Source of the DNA: Oryzomonas sagensis
GTDB taxonomy: Bacteria; Desulfobacterota; Desulfuromonadia; Geobacterales; Pseudopelobacteraceae
DNA length: 64,000 nucleotides
Direction: 5' to 3'
Assembly: GCF_008802355.1 (NCBI RefSeq)
Contig: NZ_VZRA01000001.1
Span: forward strand, 924,525-988,524
Shown: positions 8,274 through 16,941 of the stretch, in pieces
Layout of the letters: every line of letters begins with the position of its first letter
How positions within the stretch are numbered: position 1 is the first letter of the stretch
Program-made: the position numbers and the translations under genes
The notes under the pieces: model-generated
What the model saw: the letters and a program-made list of their open reading frames with translations, nothing else
Databases searched by the model: none
Told to the model about the DNA's origin: nothing

Positions 8274-8867
8274 ATGCCCAAGCGGTCATTACGGCAGCAG
8301 ATGTTGGCCCTGCGTCTGGCGCTCAGCCAGGAAGCGTGGCATGCCTCCAGCCTGCTGGCCCAGCAAAACCTGCTCGACCTCGAAGAGTACTCACGGGCGG
8401 AGTGTATTGCCCTCTACGCCCCGGCGCGCAACGAAGCCGATACCACCGAGATCGTGGCAGCCGCCTTCAGGGCCGGGAAGCGGGTGCTGTACCCGGCCGT
8501 CTGCGGGGAACACATGGTGTTCCGCCAGGTGGAGGGACTGGCTAGTCTCGAGCAGGGGAGTTTCGGCATTCTTGAACCGTGCCCCACCGGCGTCGATCAC
8601 CACGCCGATGAGCCGGACCTGATCGTGGTGCCGGGGGTGGCCTTTGACCTGAACGGGCATCGTATCGGCTACGGCAAGGGGTTTTACGACCGTTTTCTGC
8701 GACATCCGGGACGCACGGCCCACTTGGTGGGACTGTGCCATGATTTTCAGATTGTCGGGGGGGCGATCCCGGCAGAAGGGCACGATATACGAATGGAGAT
8801 CATCGTCAGCGATCGGCGGGTTGTCCGCTGCGGAAGTAACCGGAGCCATCTCGGTGGTCCGGATTAA
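8274..8867 (+). CDS. fau: 5-formyltetrahydrofolate cyclo-ligase
   Basis: A 197-residue enzyme that converts 5-formyl-THF to 5,10-methenyl-THF using ATP (YgfA/MTHFS family). Evidence: the N-terminal basic helix KRSLRQQMLALR, the YxxxxxEADTTEI segment, and the highly conserved C-terminal block DLIVVPGVAFDLNGHRIGYG-KGFYDR with the nucleotide-binding glycines. The start at 8274 (MPKRSL) is preferred over an upstream TTG at 8235, because the family begins close to this basic helix. The zapA-6S-fau order is conserved in proteobacteria. Confidence 0.92.
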   Translation: MPKRSLRQQMLALRLALSQEAWHASSLLAQQNLLDLEEYSRAECIALYAPARNEADTTEIVAAAFRAGKRVLYPAVCGEHMVFRQVEGLASLEQGSFGILEPCPTGVDHHADEPDLIVVPGVAFDLNGHRIGYGKGFYDRFLRHPGRTAHLVGLCHDFQIVGGAIPAEGHDIRMEIIVSDRRVVRCGSNRSHLGGPD

Positions 8868-8953
8868 AAAACAGGCTGGTGCGACCGGAGCGGGGTGGGT
8901 GGGACACGACCCCGCGGTAACGCTTCAACAGTCTGATAGAGGAGGTTATTGAT

Positions 8954-10519
8954 ATGGAAGTGAGTATCTGGATGGTTGTCACCATCCTGGCGGTGGCCGC
9001 CGGGGCGTATTTTGCCGGCACCAGGTTCAGCAAGAAGGATGCGGACGCCATCGTCCGTCAGGCGGATGACCTCGCGAACAAGGTCATCGAGGATGCCCGG
9101 CGCGAGGCGGAGACCATCACCAAGGAGGCCGAGCTCAAATCAAAGAACGCGGCCATCGAGGCCAAGGAAGAGTACGAGCGCGAGATGCGGGAGAAGAAGC
9201 GTGAGCTCCAGAATCTCGAAAAGCGTTTGTTGCAAAAGGAAGAGAATCTGGACAAGAAGGTTGCCCTTTTTGACCAGAAAGAACTGGATATCCTGAAAAA
9301 AGAGCAGGTTCATTCCGCCAAGGAACAGGCCCTTGGCGAACGCGAAGACGAACTGAAAAAGGCGGTCGGTGCCCAGATGGCCAAACTCGAGCAGATTTCG
9401 GGCATGACGGCCGGCGAGGCCAAAAAGGAACTGATGAACGCCATGGAGAGCGAAGCCAAACACGATGCGGCCAAGCTCATCAAGGTTATCGAAGAGGAAG
9501 CCCGGGAGACTGCCGACAAGAAGGCCAAGGAGATCATGGCTCTGGCCATTCAGCGGTATGCCGGCGAATACGTGGCGGAGCGGACGGTATCGGTGGTGCC
9601 GCTCCCTTCCGATGAGATGAAGGGGCGCATCATCGGGCGCGAGGGGCGCAACATCCGTGCCCTGGAGGCGGCTACCGGCATCGATCTGATTATCGACGAC
9701 ACCCCCGAAGCGGTCATCCTGTCCGGTTTCAACCCGGTTCGCCGCGAGGTGGCCCGTCTCTCCCTGGAGAAACTGATCGGCGACGGCCGCATCCATCCCG
9801 GCCGTATCGAAGAGGTGGTGGCCAAGTCCACCGAAGAGGTGGAACTCTCCATCAAGGAAGCGGGCGAACAGGCGGCCTTCGACCTGGGGGTCCACGGCAT
9901 CCATCCCGAGGTGCTCAAGCTGATCGGGCGCCTCAAATACCGCACCTCCTACACCCAAAACGTCTACCAGCATTCGCTGGAGGTGGCGTTCCTCTGCGGC
10001 ATCATGGCGGCGGAACTGGGGATCAACGTCAAACAGGCCAAGCGTGCCGGCCTGTTGCACGACTTGGGCAAGGCGGTTGACCACGAGGTGGAAGGGTCCC
10101 ACGCCGTGATCGGGGCCGAGTTGGCCAGGAAGTACGGTGAATCACCGAAGATCGTGCATGCCATCATGGCCCACCACGAGGACGAAAAACCCTCCACCGT
10201 GCTGGCGGTGCTGGTTCAGGCGGCCGACGCCCTTTCCGGCGCACGTCCCGGAGCCCGGCGCGAGATGATGGAAACCTATGTCAAGCGTCTGGAAGATCTG
10301 GAGCGCATTGCCACCTCCTTCAGCGGCGTAAGCTCTTCCTTCGCCATTCAGGCCGGTCGGGAGATCCGCGTGATGGTGTCCAGCGAACAGGTCAGCGACG
10401 AACAATCGCTGATCATGGCCCGGGACATTGCCAAAAAGATCGAGGCCGAGATGACCTACCCGGGGCAGATCAAGGTGAACGTGATCCGCGAGACGCGAGC
10501 CGTCGAGTTCGCCCGCTGA
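8954..10519 (+). CDS. rny: ribonuclease Y
   Basis: Membrane-anchored endoribonuclease, 521 aa, which initiates mRNA turnover. The domains in order are an N-terminal transmembrane helix (about residues 3-23), a long Glu/Lys-rich coiled coil (about 30-200), a KH RNA-binding domain ([20 protein letters not shown], about 225-245), and an HD phosphohydrolase domain with His-Asp in [12 protein letters not shown]. Length and architecture are exactly as in the family. The Shine-Dalgarno GAGGAGG precedes the start. The next gene is ymdB, the usual partner of rny. Confidence 0.97.
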   Translation: MEVSIWMVVTILAVAAGAYFAGTRFSKKDADAIVRQADDLANKVIEDARREAETITKEAELKSKNAAIEAKEEYEREMREKKRELQNLEKRLLQKEENLDKKVALFDQKELDILKKEQVHSAKEQALGEREDELKKAVGAQMAKLEQISGMTAGEAKKELMNAMESEAKHDAAKLIKVIEEEARETADKKAKEIMALAIQRYAGEYVAERTVSVVPLPSDEMKGRIIGREGRNIRALEAATGIDLIIDDTPEAVILSGFNPVRREVARLSLEKLIGDGRIHPGRIEEVVAKSTEEVELSIKEAGEQAAFDLGVHGIHPEVLKLIGRLKYRTSYTQNVYQHSLEVAFLCGIMAAELGINVKQAKRAGLLHDLGKAVDHEVEGSHAVIGAELARKYGESPKIVHAIMAHHEDEKPSTVLAVLVQAADALSGARPGARREMMETYVKRLEDLERIATSFSGVSSSFAIQAGREIRVMVSSEQVSDEQSLIMARDIAKKIEAEMTYPGQIKVNVIRETRAVEFAR

Positions 10520-10554
10520 TCGTCTGCCGCCTGTCCCCTCACATCTATCGCATC

Positions 10555-10577
10555 CCCCCCTCCCCATGGGAGGGGGG
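10555..10577. repeat. 10-bp GC hairpin between rny and ymdB
   Basis: CCCCCCTCCC and GGGAGGGGGG are separated by CAT. There is no T-run on either strand, so it is not a standard terminator. It could act as an mRNA 3'-end barrier between the two cistrons. Confidence 0.6.
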
Positions 10578-10594
10578 CGTAGAGAAAGCACTCA

Positions 10595-11380
10595 ATGAGC
10601 ATCAAAATCCTCTTCATCGGCGACATCATCGGCAAGCCGGGGCGTCAGGCCCTTTCCCGTGAACTGCACCGTCTGGTTGACCGGCACGCGGTGGACCTGA
10701 TCATCGCCAACGGCGAAAACGCTGCCGGCGGTTTCGGCCTGACCACCGAAACGGCCAAGGAACTGTTCGACACGGGTGTACACTGCCTGACCAGCGGCAA
10801 CCATATCTGGGACAAGAGGGAACAGGTCCCGCTCGTGCTGGCCGACCGCCGTATCCTCCGGCCGGCCAACTATGGCGCGGAGGTGCCGGGTACCGGCAGT
10901 GTCGTCGTCACCACCCCGGGGGGCGTCAAGGTTGGGGTGCTCAACCTGGAGGGGCGGGTCTACATGAAGAATCTGGAATGCCCCTTCCGCGTCGCGGATC
11001 GGGAGATCGAACTGCTGAGGAAGGAAACGCCGCTCATCTTCGTCGATTTCCATGCCGAGGCAACCTCGGAGAAGTCGGCCCTGGGATGGTATCTCGACGG
11101 CCGGGTCAGCGCCGTTGTCGGCACCCACACCCACGTGCAGACCGCCGACGAGCGTATCCTCCCCCAGGGGACGGCCTACCTGACCGACGCCGGCATGACC
11201 GGAAGCTTTGATTCCGTGATCGGTATCGGCAAGGAAGAGGCCATCCGCAAGTTTCTCACTCAACTGCCGGTAAAGTTTGAGATTCCCAAGAAGGATATCC
11301 GCCTGAACGGGGTACTGGTCGGGATTGACCCGGAAAACGGCAGGGCGCTCAGCATTGAGCGCATTACCGTGGGTTGTTGA
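10595..11380 (+). CDS. ymdB: YmdB-type metallophosphoesterase
   Basis: A 261-residue calcineurin-like metallophosphoesterase of the YmdB group (2',3'-cyclic-nucleotide phosphodiesterase in the Bacillus homologue). Metal-binding motifs seen in order: GDIIGKPGR, NGENAAGG, SGNHIWDKRE, HAEATSEK, and GTHTHVQTADERILP. Full length with no signal peptide. It lies 75 bp after rny. The rny-ymdB pairing is widespread and suggests a shared role in RNA metabolism. Confidence 0.93.
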   Translation: MSIKILFIGDIIGKPGRQALSRELHRLVDRHAVDLIIANGENAAGGFGLTTETAKELFDTGVHCLTSGNHIWDKREQVPLVLADRRILRPANYGAEVPGTGSVVVTTPGGVKVGVLNLEGRVYMKNLECPFRVADREIELLRKETPLIFVDFHAEATSEKSALGWYLDGRVSAVVGTHTHVQTADERILPQGTAYLTDAGMTGSFDSVIGIGKEEAIRKFLTQLPVKFEIPKKDIRLNGVLVGIDPENGRALSIERITVGC

Positions 11381-11399
11381 GTGCTTTGATGATTTTGGC

Positions 11400-11428
11400 T
11401 TGACTTGATCCAGTGAACGGGCTAGTTT
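11400..11428 (+). promoter_or_regulatory. sigma-70-like promoter for tolQ
   Basis: TTGACT (11400-11405), 17-bp spacer, TAGTTT (11423-11428), about 34 bp upstream of the tolQ start. The -10 is weak. Confidence 0.4.
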
Positions 11429-11461
11429 TTAAGCGAACATATTTACTCGGAGGTGCTCCCT

Positions 11462-12133
11462 GTGGGCATTTTAGTCGGTACCGGTCTCGTTGTCAGGATT
11501 GTTCTGTTTATTCTCATCGCCTTCTCGGTCCTGTCGTGGACCATCATCATGTTCAAGTTTTTCCAGATCTACAAGGCCAACAGCGATTCGGAACGCTTCA
11601 TGGACTTTTTCTGGAAATCCAAACGTTTTGACGCCATCGCCTCCCAGGTGGACCGTTTCACCGGTTCGCCGCTGACGGTGCTCTTCAACGAGGGGTACGG
11701 CGAGCTGGGCAAATTCGTTGCGGGGAGCGGCACGACCGACACCAGCGTCCTCAGCACCGACCTGGGAGGGATCGAAAACGTTTCCCGCGCCCTGCGCCGC
11801 GCAACCAACTCGGAGATCACCCGTCTCGAAAAGTATACGACCTTCCTGGCGACCACCGGCTCCACATCGCCGTTCATCGGGCTGTTCGGGACGGTCTGGG
11901 GCATCATGACCGCTTTCGAGGGGATCGGCAAGACCGGCTCCGCCTCGCTGGCCGTCGTCGCCCCCGGCATCGCCGAGGCGCTGATCGCCACCGCCATCGG
12001 CCTGGTGGCCGCCATTCCGGCCGTCATGGCCTATAATCACTTCCAGCACAAGATCCGGGTTCTGATCAACGAGATGGACAGTTTCTCCACCGAGTTCCTC
12101 AATATCGTGCAACGCAACGTGGCAGGAAAATAA
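11462..12133 (+). CDS. tolQ: Tol-Pal system protein TolQ (MotA/TolQ/ExbB family)
   Basis: A 223-residue inner-membrane proton-channel subunit that energises TolA through the proton-motive force. It shows the three-helix ExbB/TolQ topology: TM1 near the N-terminus (about residues 8-28), then a cytoplasmic loop, TM2 (about 128-150, with the STSPFIGLFGTVWGIM signature) and TM3 (about 170-192). The GTG start at 11462 lies eight bases after GGAGG. Context tolQ-tolR-tolA-tolB-pal distinguishes it from ExbB. Confidence 0.93.
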   Translation: MGILVGTGLVVRIVLFILIAFSVLSWTIIMFKFFQIYKANSDSERFMDFFWKSKRFDAIASQVDRFTGSPLTVLFNEGYGELGKFVAGSGTTDTSVLSTDLGGIENVSRALRRATNSEITRLEKYTTFLATTGSTSPFIGLFGTVWGIMTAFEGIGKTGSASLAVVAPGIAEALIATAIGLVAAIPAVMAYNHFQHKIRVLINEMDSFSTEFLNIVQRNVAGK

Positions 12134-12136
12134 GCG

Positions 12137-12550
12137 ATGGCAATGGGCGGACGTAATGACAACAGGGGCACGATGGCGGAGATAAACGTCACCCCGCTGG
12201 TCGATGTCATGCTGGTGCTCCTGGTCATCTTCATGGTGACGGCGCCGATGATGCAGCAGGGGGTGCAGGTCAACCTCCCCAAGGCCGACACCAAGGCCAT
12301 GAACCCGGCGGAGGAAACGGTGGTGGTCACCGTCGATAAGAACAACAAGGTCTTCATCAACAAAGAGGAAACCCCTGCGGGGGAATTGCGCTCCAAGCTG
12401 ACCAGCATGTTCGAATCGCGAACCAAGAAAGAGGTCTTTCTCAAGGCCGATGCCGGCGTTCCCTATGGCGAGGTTGTCAGGATCATGGCCGACATCAAAG
12501 GGGCCGGAATAGAACGGCTCGGTATGGTGACGGAGCCGTCTCCGAAATAA
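12137..12550 (+). CDS. tolR: Tol-Pal system protein TolR
   Basis: A 137-residue ExbD/TolR family protein with one N-terminal transmembrane helix (about residues 20-40) and a periplasmic domain. The proton-path aspartate is present in VTPLVDVMLVLLVIF at residue 23, the same number as in E. coli TolR. It starts three bases after the tolQ stop and ends one base before the tolA start, so the three are tightly coupled. Confidence 0.94.
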   Translation: MAMGGRNDNRGTMAEINVTPLVDVMLVLLVIFMVTAPMMQQGVQVNLPKADTKAMNPAEETVVVTVDKNNKVFINKEETPAGELRSKLTSMFESRTKKEVFLKADAGVPYGEVVRIMADIKGAGIERLGMVTEPSPK

Positions 12551-12551
12551 G

Positions 12552-13337
12552 ATGATCACAACGCAGGACACACATGACGCCGGAATGGGCGTTAGCTTCA
12601 GTATTTCCGCCGTCATTCATCTGGCGGTTTTTTTGTTGCTGCTGTGGTGGGGGCAGCTTTTCCCGACCACGGCAACCGTTCAGGAAACCTATTATGTCGA
12701 TGTGGTCAACCTGCCGGTAGCCAACCCCCGGGCCGGCAGTCCGACCCAGAAGGGGAACGATGCCGAAGCCCCGCCTCCGCCCCAAACCCACGAAGCCCCG
12801 TTGAGCATGCCGTCCCCCCCGCAACCGAGCACCAAGGCGCGCACCGCACCGACCGGAAAAGCCCAAAAGGCCGAGAAAGCCGAAAAGACGGACACCGCCA
12901 GCGATACGGCCTTTGCCGAAAAGATGGCGAAGCTTGAGAGCAAGGCCGAGTCCCAGCAACAGGAGGCCGCCCTGGAGCGGCTCCGCAAAAAAGTCAAGAC
13001 GTCCGGGAGCGGCAGGGCCGGGATGCCGGCCGGCAGCGGCAGCGAGGCCGGCAGCGACTACACGGCATACGTCCAGTCGCGCCTGAAGGACGCCTTCTAT
13101 CAGACCATCTCCTATACCAGCAAAAATCCCGAGGTCGTTGTCCACTTATATATCGACGCCGACGGCAAGGTGACCCGTCAGAAGATCGAAAAGAGCAGCG
13201 GCGACCGGACGTTTGAACTGTCGGTGCTGCGGGCGGTGGAAAAGGCCGGCGATAAACTCGTTCCGCCTCCCAACCACAAGGTCTTCGAGGGGACGTTTGT
13301 CTTCAAGCCCAAAGGCATTTCCCGCAACAAGCTGTAA
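12552..13337 (+). CDS. tolA: TolA/TonB-type energy transducer
   Basis: A 261-residue periplasm-spanning protein. It has an N-terminal transmembrane helix (about residues 15-36, with the SxxxH motif of TolA/TonB in SISAVIHLAV) and a Pro/Ala/Lys-rich linker with KAEKAEK repeats. The C-terminal TonB/TolA domain begins near YTAYVQSRLKDAFYQ. It transmits proton-motive force from TolQR to outer-membrane TolB-Pal. The linker is shorter than in E. coli TolA (421 aa). TonB cannot be excluded by sequence, but the operon makes TolA far more likely. Confidence 0.9.
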   Translation: MITTQDTHDAGMGVSFSISAVIHLAVFLLLLWWGQLFPTTATVQETYYVDVVNLPVANPRAGSPTQKGNDAEAPPPPQTHEAPLSMPSPPQPSTKARTAPTGKAQKAEKAEKTDTASDTAFAEKMAKLESKAESQQQEAALERLRKKVKTSGSGRAGMPAGSGSEAGSDYTAYVQSRLKDAFYQTISYTSKNPEVVVHLYIDADGKVTRQKIEKSSGDRTFELSVLRAVEKAGDKLVPPPNHKVFEGTFVFKPKGISRNKL

Positions 13338-13347
13338 CGAGGTCTCA

Positions 13348-14628
13348 ATGAAACTGCTTTTAACCCTGATGCTGCTATTTGTCCTGCCGACCGCCCTCCA
13401 TGCCCAGCCCGGATATGTCGAGGTGACGGCGCCGGGCAATCGCCAGCTCAAACTTGCGGTCGAAATACCCCACGCGCAAAACGCCGCGTCGAGTGCGGGC
13501 GCCGCCAAGGAGATGGCCGGCGTGATCGCCTTCGACATGAACATGTCGGGTCTGGCGAATGCCGAGATCAGGGAGCCGTTGCCGCTTGCCGGCGGCCTCA
13601 TGTTCGGGGCGACCGATTTCGCCCCGTGGCTGGCTGCGGGGTTCGACATGCTGGTGCGCGGCGAATACAGCATCAGCGGCGACAACCTGACGGTGGAGTT
13701 TCGCCTGTACGACGCCCTCAACAACAAGATGATGACCGCCAAGCGGTACTTGGGGAAGAGCAAGGATCTGCGCCGGTTCGCCCACTCCTTCTGTGACGAG
13801 GTGCTGCTGCAGATGACCGGCGAACGCGGCCCCTTTACGACCCATATCGCCTTTATCTCGACCCAGTACGGCAACAAGGAGGTCGCCGTCATGGACTGGG
13901 ACGGGCACAACCTGTTGCCGTTGACCAGAAACGGCTCCATCAACCTTAACCCCGACTTCTCGCCCGACGGGCGGGAGATCGTCTTCACCTCGTACAAACG
14001 GGGCAACCCCGACCTGTATAAGCGCGCCCTGTCGAGCACGGTCGAAATCCCCCTGTCCAAACGCAAAGGGCTCAACATCACCGGCGCCTGGTCGCCGGAC
14101 GGCACGAAGATCGCCCTAGCCCTCAGCAAGGACGGCAACGCGGAAATCTACACCATCGCCAGGGACGGCAGCAACCCGGTGCGCCTGACCGTCAGCCCTG
14201 CCATCGAGGTCTCGCCGGTCTGGTCGCCGGACGGCAAACGCATCGCCTTTGTCTCCGACCGGTTGGGCAAGCCGCAGATTTTCGTGATGGACGCCAACGG
14301 CGGCAACGTGCGCCGGTTGACCACCGCCGGGGGGTATAACGTCAACCCCCGCTGGTCCCCCAAGGGGGACAAGATCGCCTATGCCCGCATGCATGGCGGG
14401 GCATTCCATATCTACGTCATCAATGCCGACGGCAGCGGCGACACCCAGCTTACCACCACGGGGAGCAACGAAAATCCCGCCTGGTCTCCGGACGGGCGTT
14501 TCATTGCGTTCAGCTCGAAGAGGGGCGGCCCTGACGGGATCTATGTGATGCGGGCCGACGGCAGTGGCCAGATCAGGGTCAGCCAGGGCAAGGGAAATGG
14601 GAGCCAGCCGGCCTGGTCGCCCCGCTGA
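13348..14628 (+). CDS. tolB: Tol-Pal system beta-propeller protein TolB
   Basis: Periplasmic TolB, 426 aa. A Sec signal peptide (MKLLLTLMLLFVLPTALHAQ) is followed by an N-terminal domain (to about residue 165). A propeller of at least five PD40 repeats comes next, each carrying a (S)PDG core such as FSPDGREIVFTS, WSPDGTKIALA, WSPDGKRIAFVS, WSPKGDKIAYA and WSPDGRFIAFSS. The frame is open 135 bp further upstream inside tolA, but 13348 gives the signal peptide. It binds Pal and TolA and helps outer-membrane constriction at division. Confidence 0.95.
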   Translation: MKLLLTLMLLFVLPTALHAQPGYVEVTAPGNRQLKLAVEIPHAQNAASSAGAAKEMAGVIAFDMNMSGLANAEIREPLPLAGGLMFGATDFAPWLAAGFDMLVRGEYSISGDNLTVEFRLYDALNNKMMTAKRYLGKSKDLRRFAHSFCDEVLLQMTGERGPFTTHIAFISTQYGNKEVAVMDWDGHNLLPLTRNGSINLNPDFSPDGREIVFTSYKRGNPDLYKRALSSTVEIPLSKRKGLNITGAWSPDGTKIALALSKDGNAEIYTIARDGSNPVRLTVSPAIEVSPVWSPDGKRIAFVSDRLGKPQIFVMDANGGNVRRLTTAGGYNVNPRWSPKGDKIAYARMHGGAFHIYVINADGSGDTQLTTTGSNENPAWSPDGRFIAFSSKRGGPDGIYVMRADGSGQIRVSQGKGNGSQPAWSPR

Positions 14629-14735
14629 CAGGCTATTTTGAAGAACCGGGGCGGGGCCGTTTCCGCGACGGCGCAACCGGCCAAACACCGGGGATTTGTT
14701 TCTCCAACAGGTGTGAAATTATTCCCTATTCGCAA

Positions 14736-14763
14736 TTGCAAATCTTTTTGTCTGTTGTATAAT
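14736..14763 (+). promoter_or_regulatory. sigma-70 promoter for pal
   Basis: TTGCAA (14736-14741), 16-bp spacer, consensus TATAAT (14758-14763), in an AT-rich intergenic stretch 62 bp upstream of pal. It would allow pal to be expressed independently of tolQRAB. Confidence 0.6.
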
Positions 14764-14825
14764 TCGTTAACGCTTTGATAGTCAGGCGGCAGATCATAAT
14801 AAATCCAAGACCAAGGAGAATTGTT

Positions 14826-15413
14826 ATGAAACGAGGAACCATGGTAGTGCTGGCAGCGCTTAGTCTGGCGGCTTTGCTGGCCAGCGGTTGCGCAAACAAG
14901 GAAGTCGTCAAGAGCGAGGAACCGGTTGTCAAGGCCGAGCAGCCAAAGGCCCCCGAAGTTGCCAGGCCGGAAGTCGCACCCCAGCCGACCAAACAGGCTC
15001 AGCCTGAGCAGGCTACCCCGGCGGCCGAGCCGATCAAGCAGGCTGAAGCCCCTGTTGCCGCCGCTCCGGCTGCGGAAACCGCTTTTGAAAGCGTCTATTT
15101 TGATTTCGACAAATCAGACCTGAGCCAGGATGCCCGTGACGTGCTCAGCAAAAACGCCGAGATCCTGCTGAAAAACAAGCCCGGCATCAAGGTCCAGATC
15201 GCCGGCCATTGCGATGAACGCGGCTCGGCCGAATACAACCTGGCCCTGGGTGAGCGCCGTGCAAAATCGGCCCTGCACTACCTGACCACCCTGGGGGTCG
15301 CCGCCGACCGCCTTTCCATCATCAGCTACGGCAAGGAAAAACCGGCGGTCGATGGCCACGATGAGGCCGCCTGGGCCAAGAACAGAAGGGATGAATTCGT
15401 TATCGTGCAATAA
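14826..15413 (+). CDS. pal: peptidoglycan-associated lipoprotein Pal
   Basis: Outer-membrane lipoprotein, 195 aa. A type II signal peptide ends in the lipobox LLASGC, followed by a Pro/Ala/Glu-rich linker of about 60 residues. The C-terminal OmpA-like peptidoglycan-binding domain has VYFDFDKSDLSQDAR, GHCDERGSAEYNLALGERRA and a C-terminal DEFVIV. The linker is longer than in E. coli Pal. The ATG at 14826 follows AAGGAGAATTGTT; an upstream in-frame ATG at 14775 would spoil the signal peptide. A terminator follows at 15447. Confidence 0.96.
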   Translation: MKRGTMVVLAALSLAALLASGCANKEVVKSEEPVVKAEQPKAPEVARPEVAPQPTKQAQPEQATPAAEPIKQAEAPVAAAPAAETAFESVYFDFDKSDLSQDARDVLSKNAEILLKNKPGIKVQIAGHCDERGSAEYNLALGERRAKSALHYLTTLGVAADRLSIISYGKEKPAVDGHDEAAWAKNRRDEFVIVQ

Positions 15414-15446
15414 GCACGCCTGCTACACATAGGCGACCGTCATGAT

Positions 15447-15486
15447 ATACGCCGGAATGCTGACCGCATCCCGGCGTATTCTTTTC
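15447..15486 (+). terminator. intrinsic terminator after pal
   Basis: ATACGCCGG (15447-15455) pairs with CCGGCGTAT (15471-15479). An inner ATGC/GCAT stem extends it. The sequence TTCTTTTC follows. Confidence 0.85.
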
Positions 15487-15530
15487 GGGGGGCCCTGCGC
15501 GTCGAGATGGGAGTTTGCGAGACGTTTCCC

Positions 15531-15572
15531 TTGACATTCCGAAAGATAATATATATTGTTTTTCATATATTA
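15531..15572 (+). promoter_or_regulatory. promoter and operator-like inverted repeat of the efflux operon
   Basis: TTGACA (15531-15536) and TATTGT (15554-15559) are 17 bp apart. A perfect inverted repeat TAATATAT (15547-15554) / ATATATTA (15565-15572), centred 10 bases apart, overlaps the -10 box. That is a typical place for a repressor site. No regulator gene lies next to the operon. Confidence 0.5.
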
Positions 15573-15594
15573 ATCTATTTCTGGGAGCTACTCG

Positions 15595-16941
15595 GTGAAA
15601 CAGGCATTCATTATTCTCATGCAGGTTGTGGTGATGGCGGGGCAGGCAAACGCTGCGCCCGCGGTTCAGCACCTGACCCTGAAGGAGGCCATCGGCGCAG
15701 CCCTGGAGAATAACCATCTCATCAGGGCCGCCGGCCACCATGCCGACGCGGCGCGCCAGGGGGTTGCCATCGCGGAATCGTACTACTACCCCTCCCTCAC
15801 CTTCGAGGAGGCCCTTACCGCCTCCAATGCCCCCACCCAGGCCTTCATGATGAAGCTTGACGAGGCACGTTTCACCCAGAACGACTTTCTTACCAATAAT
15901 CTCAATCACCCCTCCGCCTCCCATGACTTCAGAACCGCCCTGACGGTCAATCAACCGTTATACCGTCCCTCCATCGCTCCGGCCAGGGAACTGGCCGCCC
16001 GGGAGTCCGAAAAACAGGACCTGGGATTGGAGGCTGCCCGGCAGGATATCGCCTTCCAGGTTTTCAGGCGCTATCTGGAGGTGCAGAAGGCGGTTGCGCA
16101 ACTCAAGGCCGCCGACCAGGCGATCGGAGACGCCCGCGAAAACCTGAGGCTGGCAGGGGTGCGCCGCGATGCGGGGGTTGGGCTGCTTTCCGACGAACTT
16201 CGCGCCAGGACGCACCTCTCCGCCGTGGAGCAGCGACTCATCAGCGTCCGTAACGACCTGGAACTGGCAAAGCTGCACCTGGCCGATGTGGTCGGCCTCA
16301 AAAACGGACAGGAACTGGACATCGCGGAATCGGCGCCAGCCTTTGCCCCGCCCCTCGCCTCCGAAGACCTGGTGGCCGTAGCACGGGAGAACAGGAAAGA
16401 GTTGCAGCAGTACCGTGCCGAACTGGGGAAATCCGAGGCGGCCCTCAAGCTGGCCCGCAGCGCCTATCTGCCCGAAGTGGGCGCTTTCGCCTCGTACCAG
16501 ATGAACGCCAGGGATGTCCCGTTGGGGGCCGATAACGACGCCTGGGTGGCCGGGGTGAGCCTCACGTGGCAACTCTTCGACGGGTTTCGCCGCTATCGCG
16601 ACCGGGACCGGGCCGTTGCCGAACGTTCGGCAACGGCCGAGCAACTGGAACAGGCAAACAGGGATATCGCCCTCCAGGTGCGGGAAAACCGCCTGCGAAG
16701 GGAGGAGATGGGCAAGCGGCTCGAGGTGGCCCGCAATGCCCTGCGGGATGCCGAAGAGACGGTGCGTCTGCTGACGCGGCGTTTCGAAAATTCCCTGGCG
16801 ACCATGGTTGACTTGCTGGACGCCCAGAACGCCCTCAATCAGGTCCGCTCGAACCTGGCAGAAAGCGAGGCCAACTATGCCCTGGCCGGTGGGCGGGTCT
16901 ATCATGCGGCCGGGACATTCCTGAAGGAGATTATGAAATGA
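15595..16941 (+). CDS. TolC-family outer-membrane efflux protein
   Basis: A 448-residue outer-membrane channel component of the following efflux operon. A signal peptide (MKQAFIILMQVVVMAGQANA) precedes two OEP/TolC repeats. These are rich in long helices, with the recurring LTLKEAIGAALENN-type start and the second-half SYLPEVGAFASYQ and LTWQLFDGF strands. GTG is the start, with GGGAGCTACTCG before it. It overlaps the adaptor gene by four bases (ATGA), indicating one transcript with the MFP and RND genes. Confidence 0.9.
   Translation: MKQAFIILMQVVVMAGQANAAPAVQHLTLKEAIGAALENNHLIRAAGHHADAARQGVAIAESYYYPSLTFEEALTASNAPTQAFMMKLDEARFTQNDFLTNNLNHPSASHDFRTALTVNQPLYRPSIAPARELAARESEKQDLGLEAARQDIAFQVFRRYLEVQKAVAQLKAADQAIGDARENLRLAGVRRDAGVGLLSDELRARTHLSAVEQRLISVRNDLELAKLHLADVVGLKNGQELDIAESAPAFAPPLASEDLVAVARENRKELQQYRAELGKSEAALKLARSAYLPEVGAFASYQMNARDVPLGADNDAWVAGVSLTWQLFDGFRRYRDRDRAVAERSATAEQLEQANRDIALQVRENRLRREEMGKRLEVARNALRDAEETVRLLTRRFENSLATMVDLLDAQNALNQVRSNLAESEANYALAGGRVYHAAGTFLKEIMK

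Noticed and set aside
10555-10577. GC hairpin after rny as a terminator
   Set aside because: There is no T-run on either strand, and ymdB, the usual partner, follows at once.
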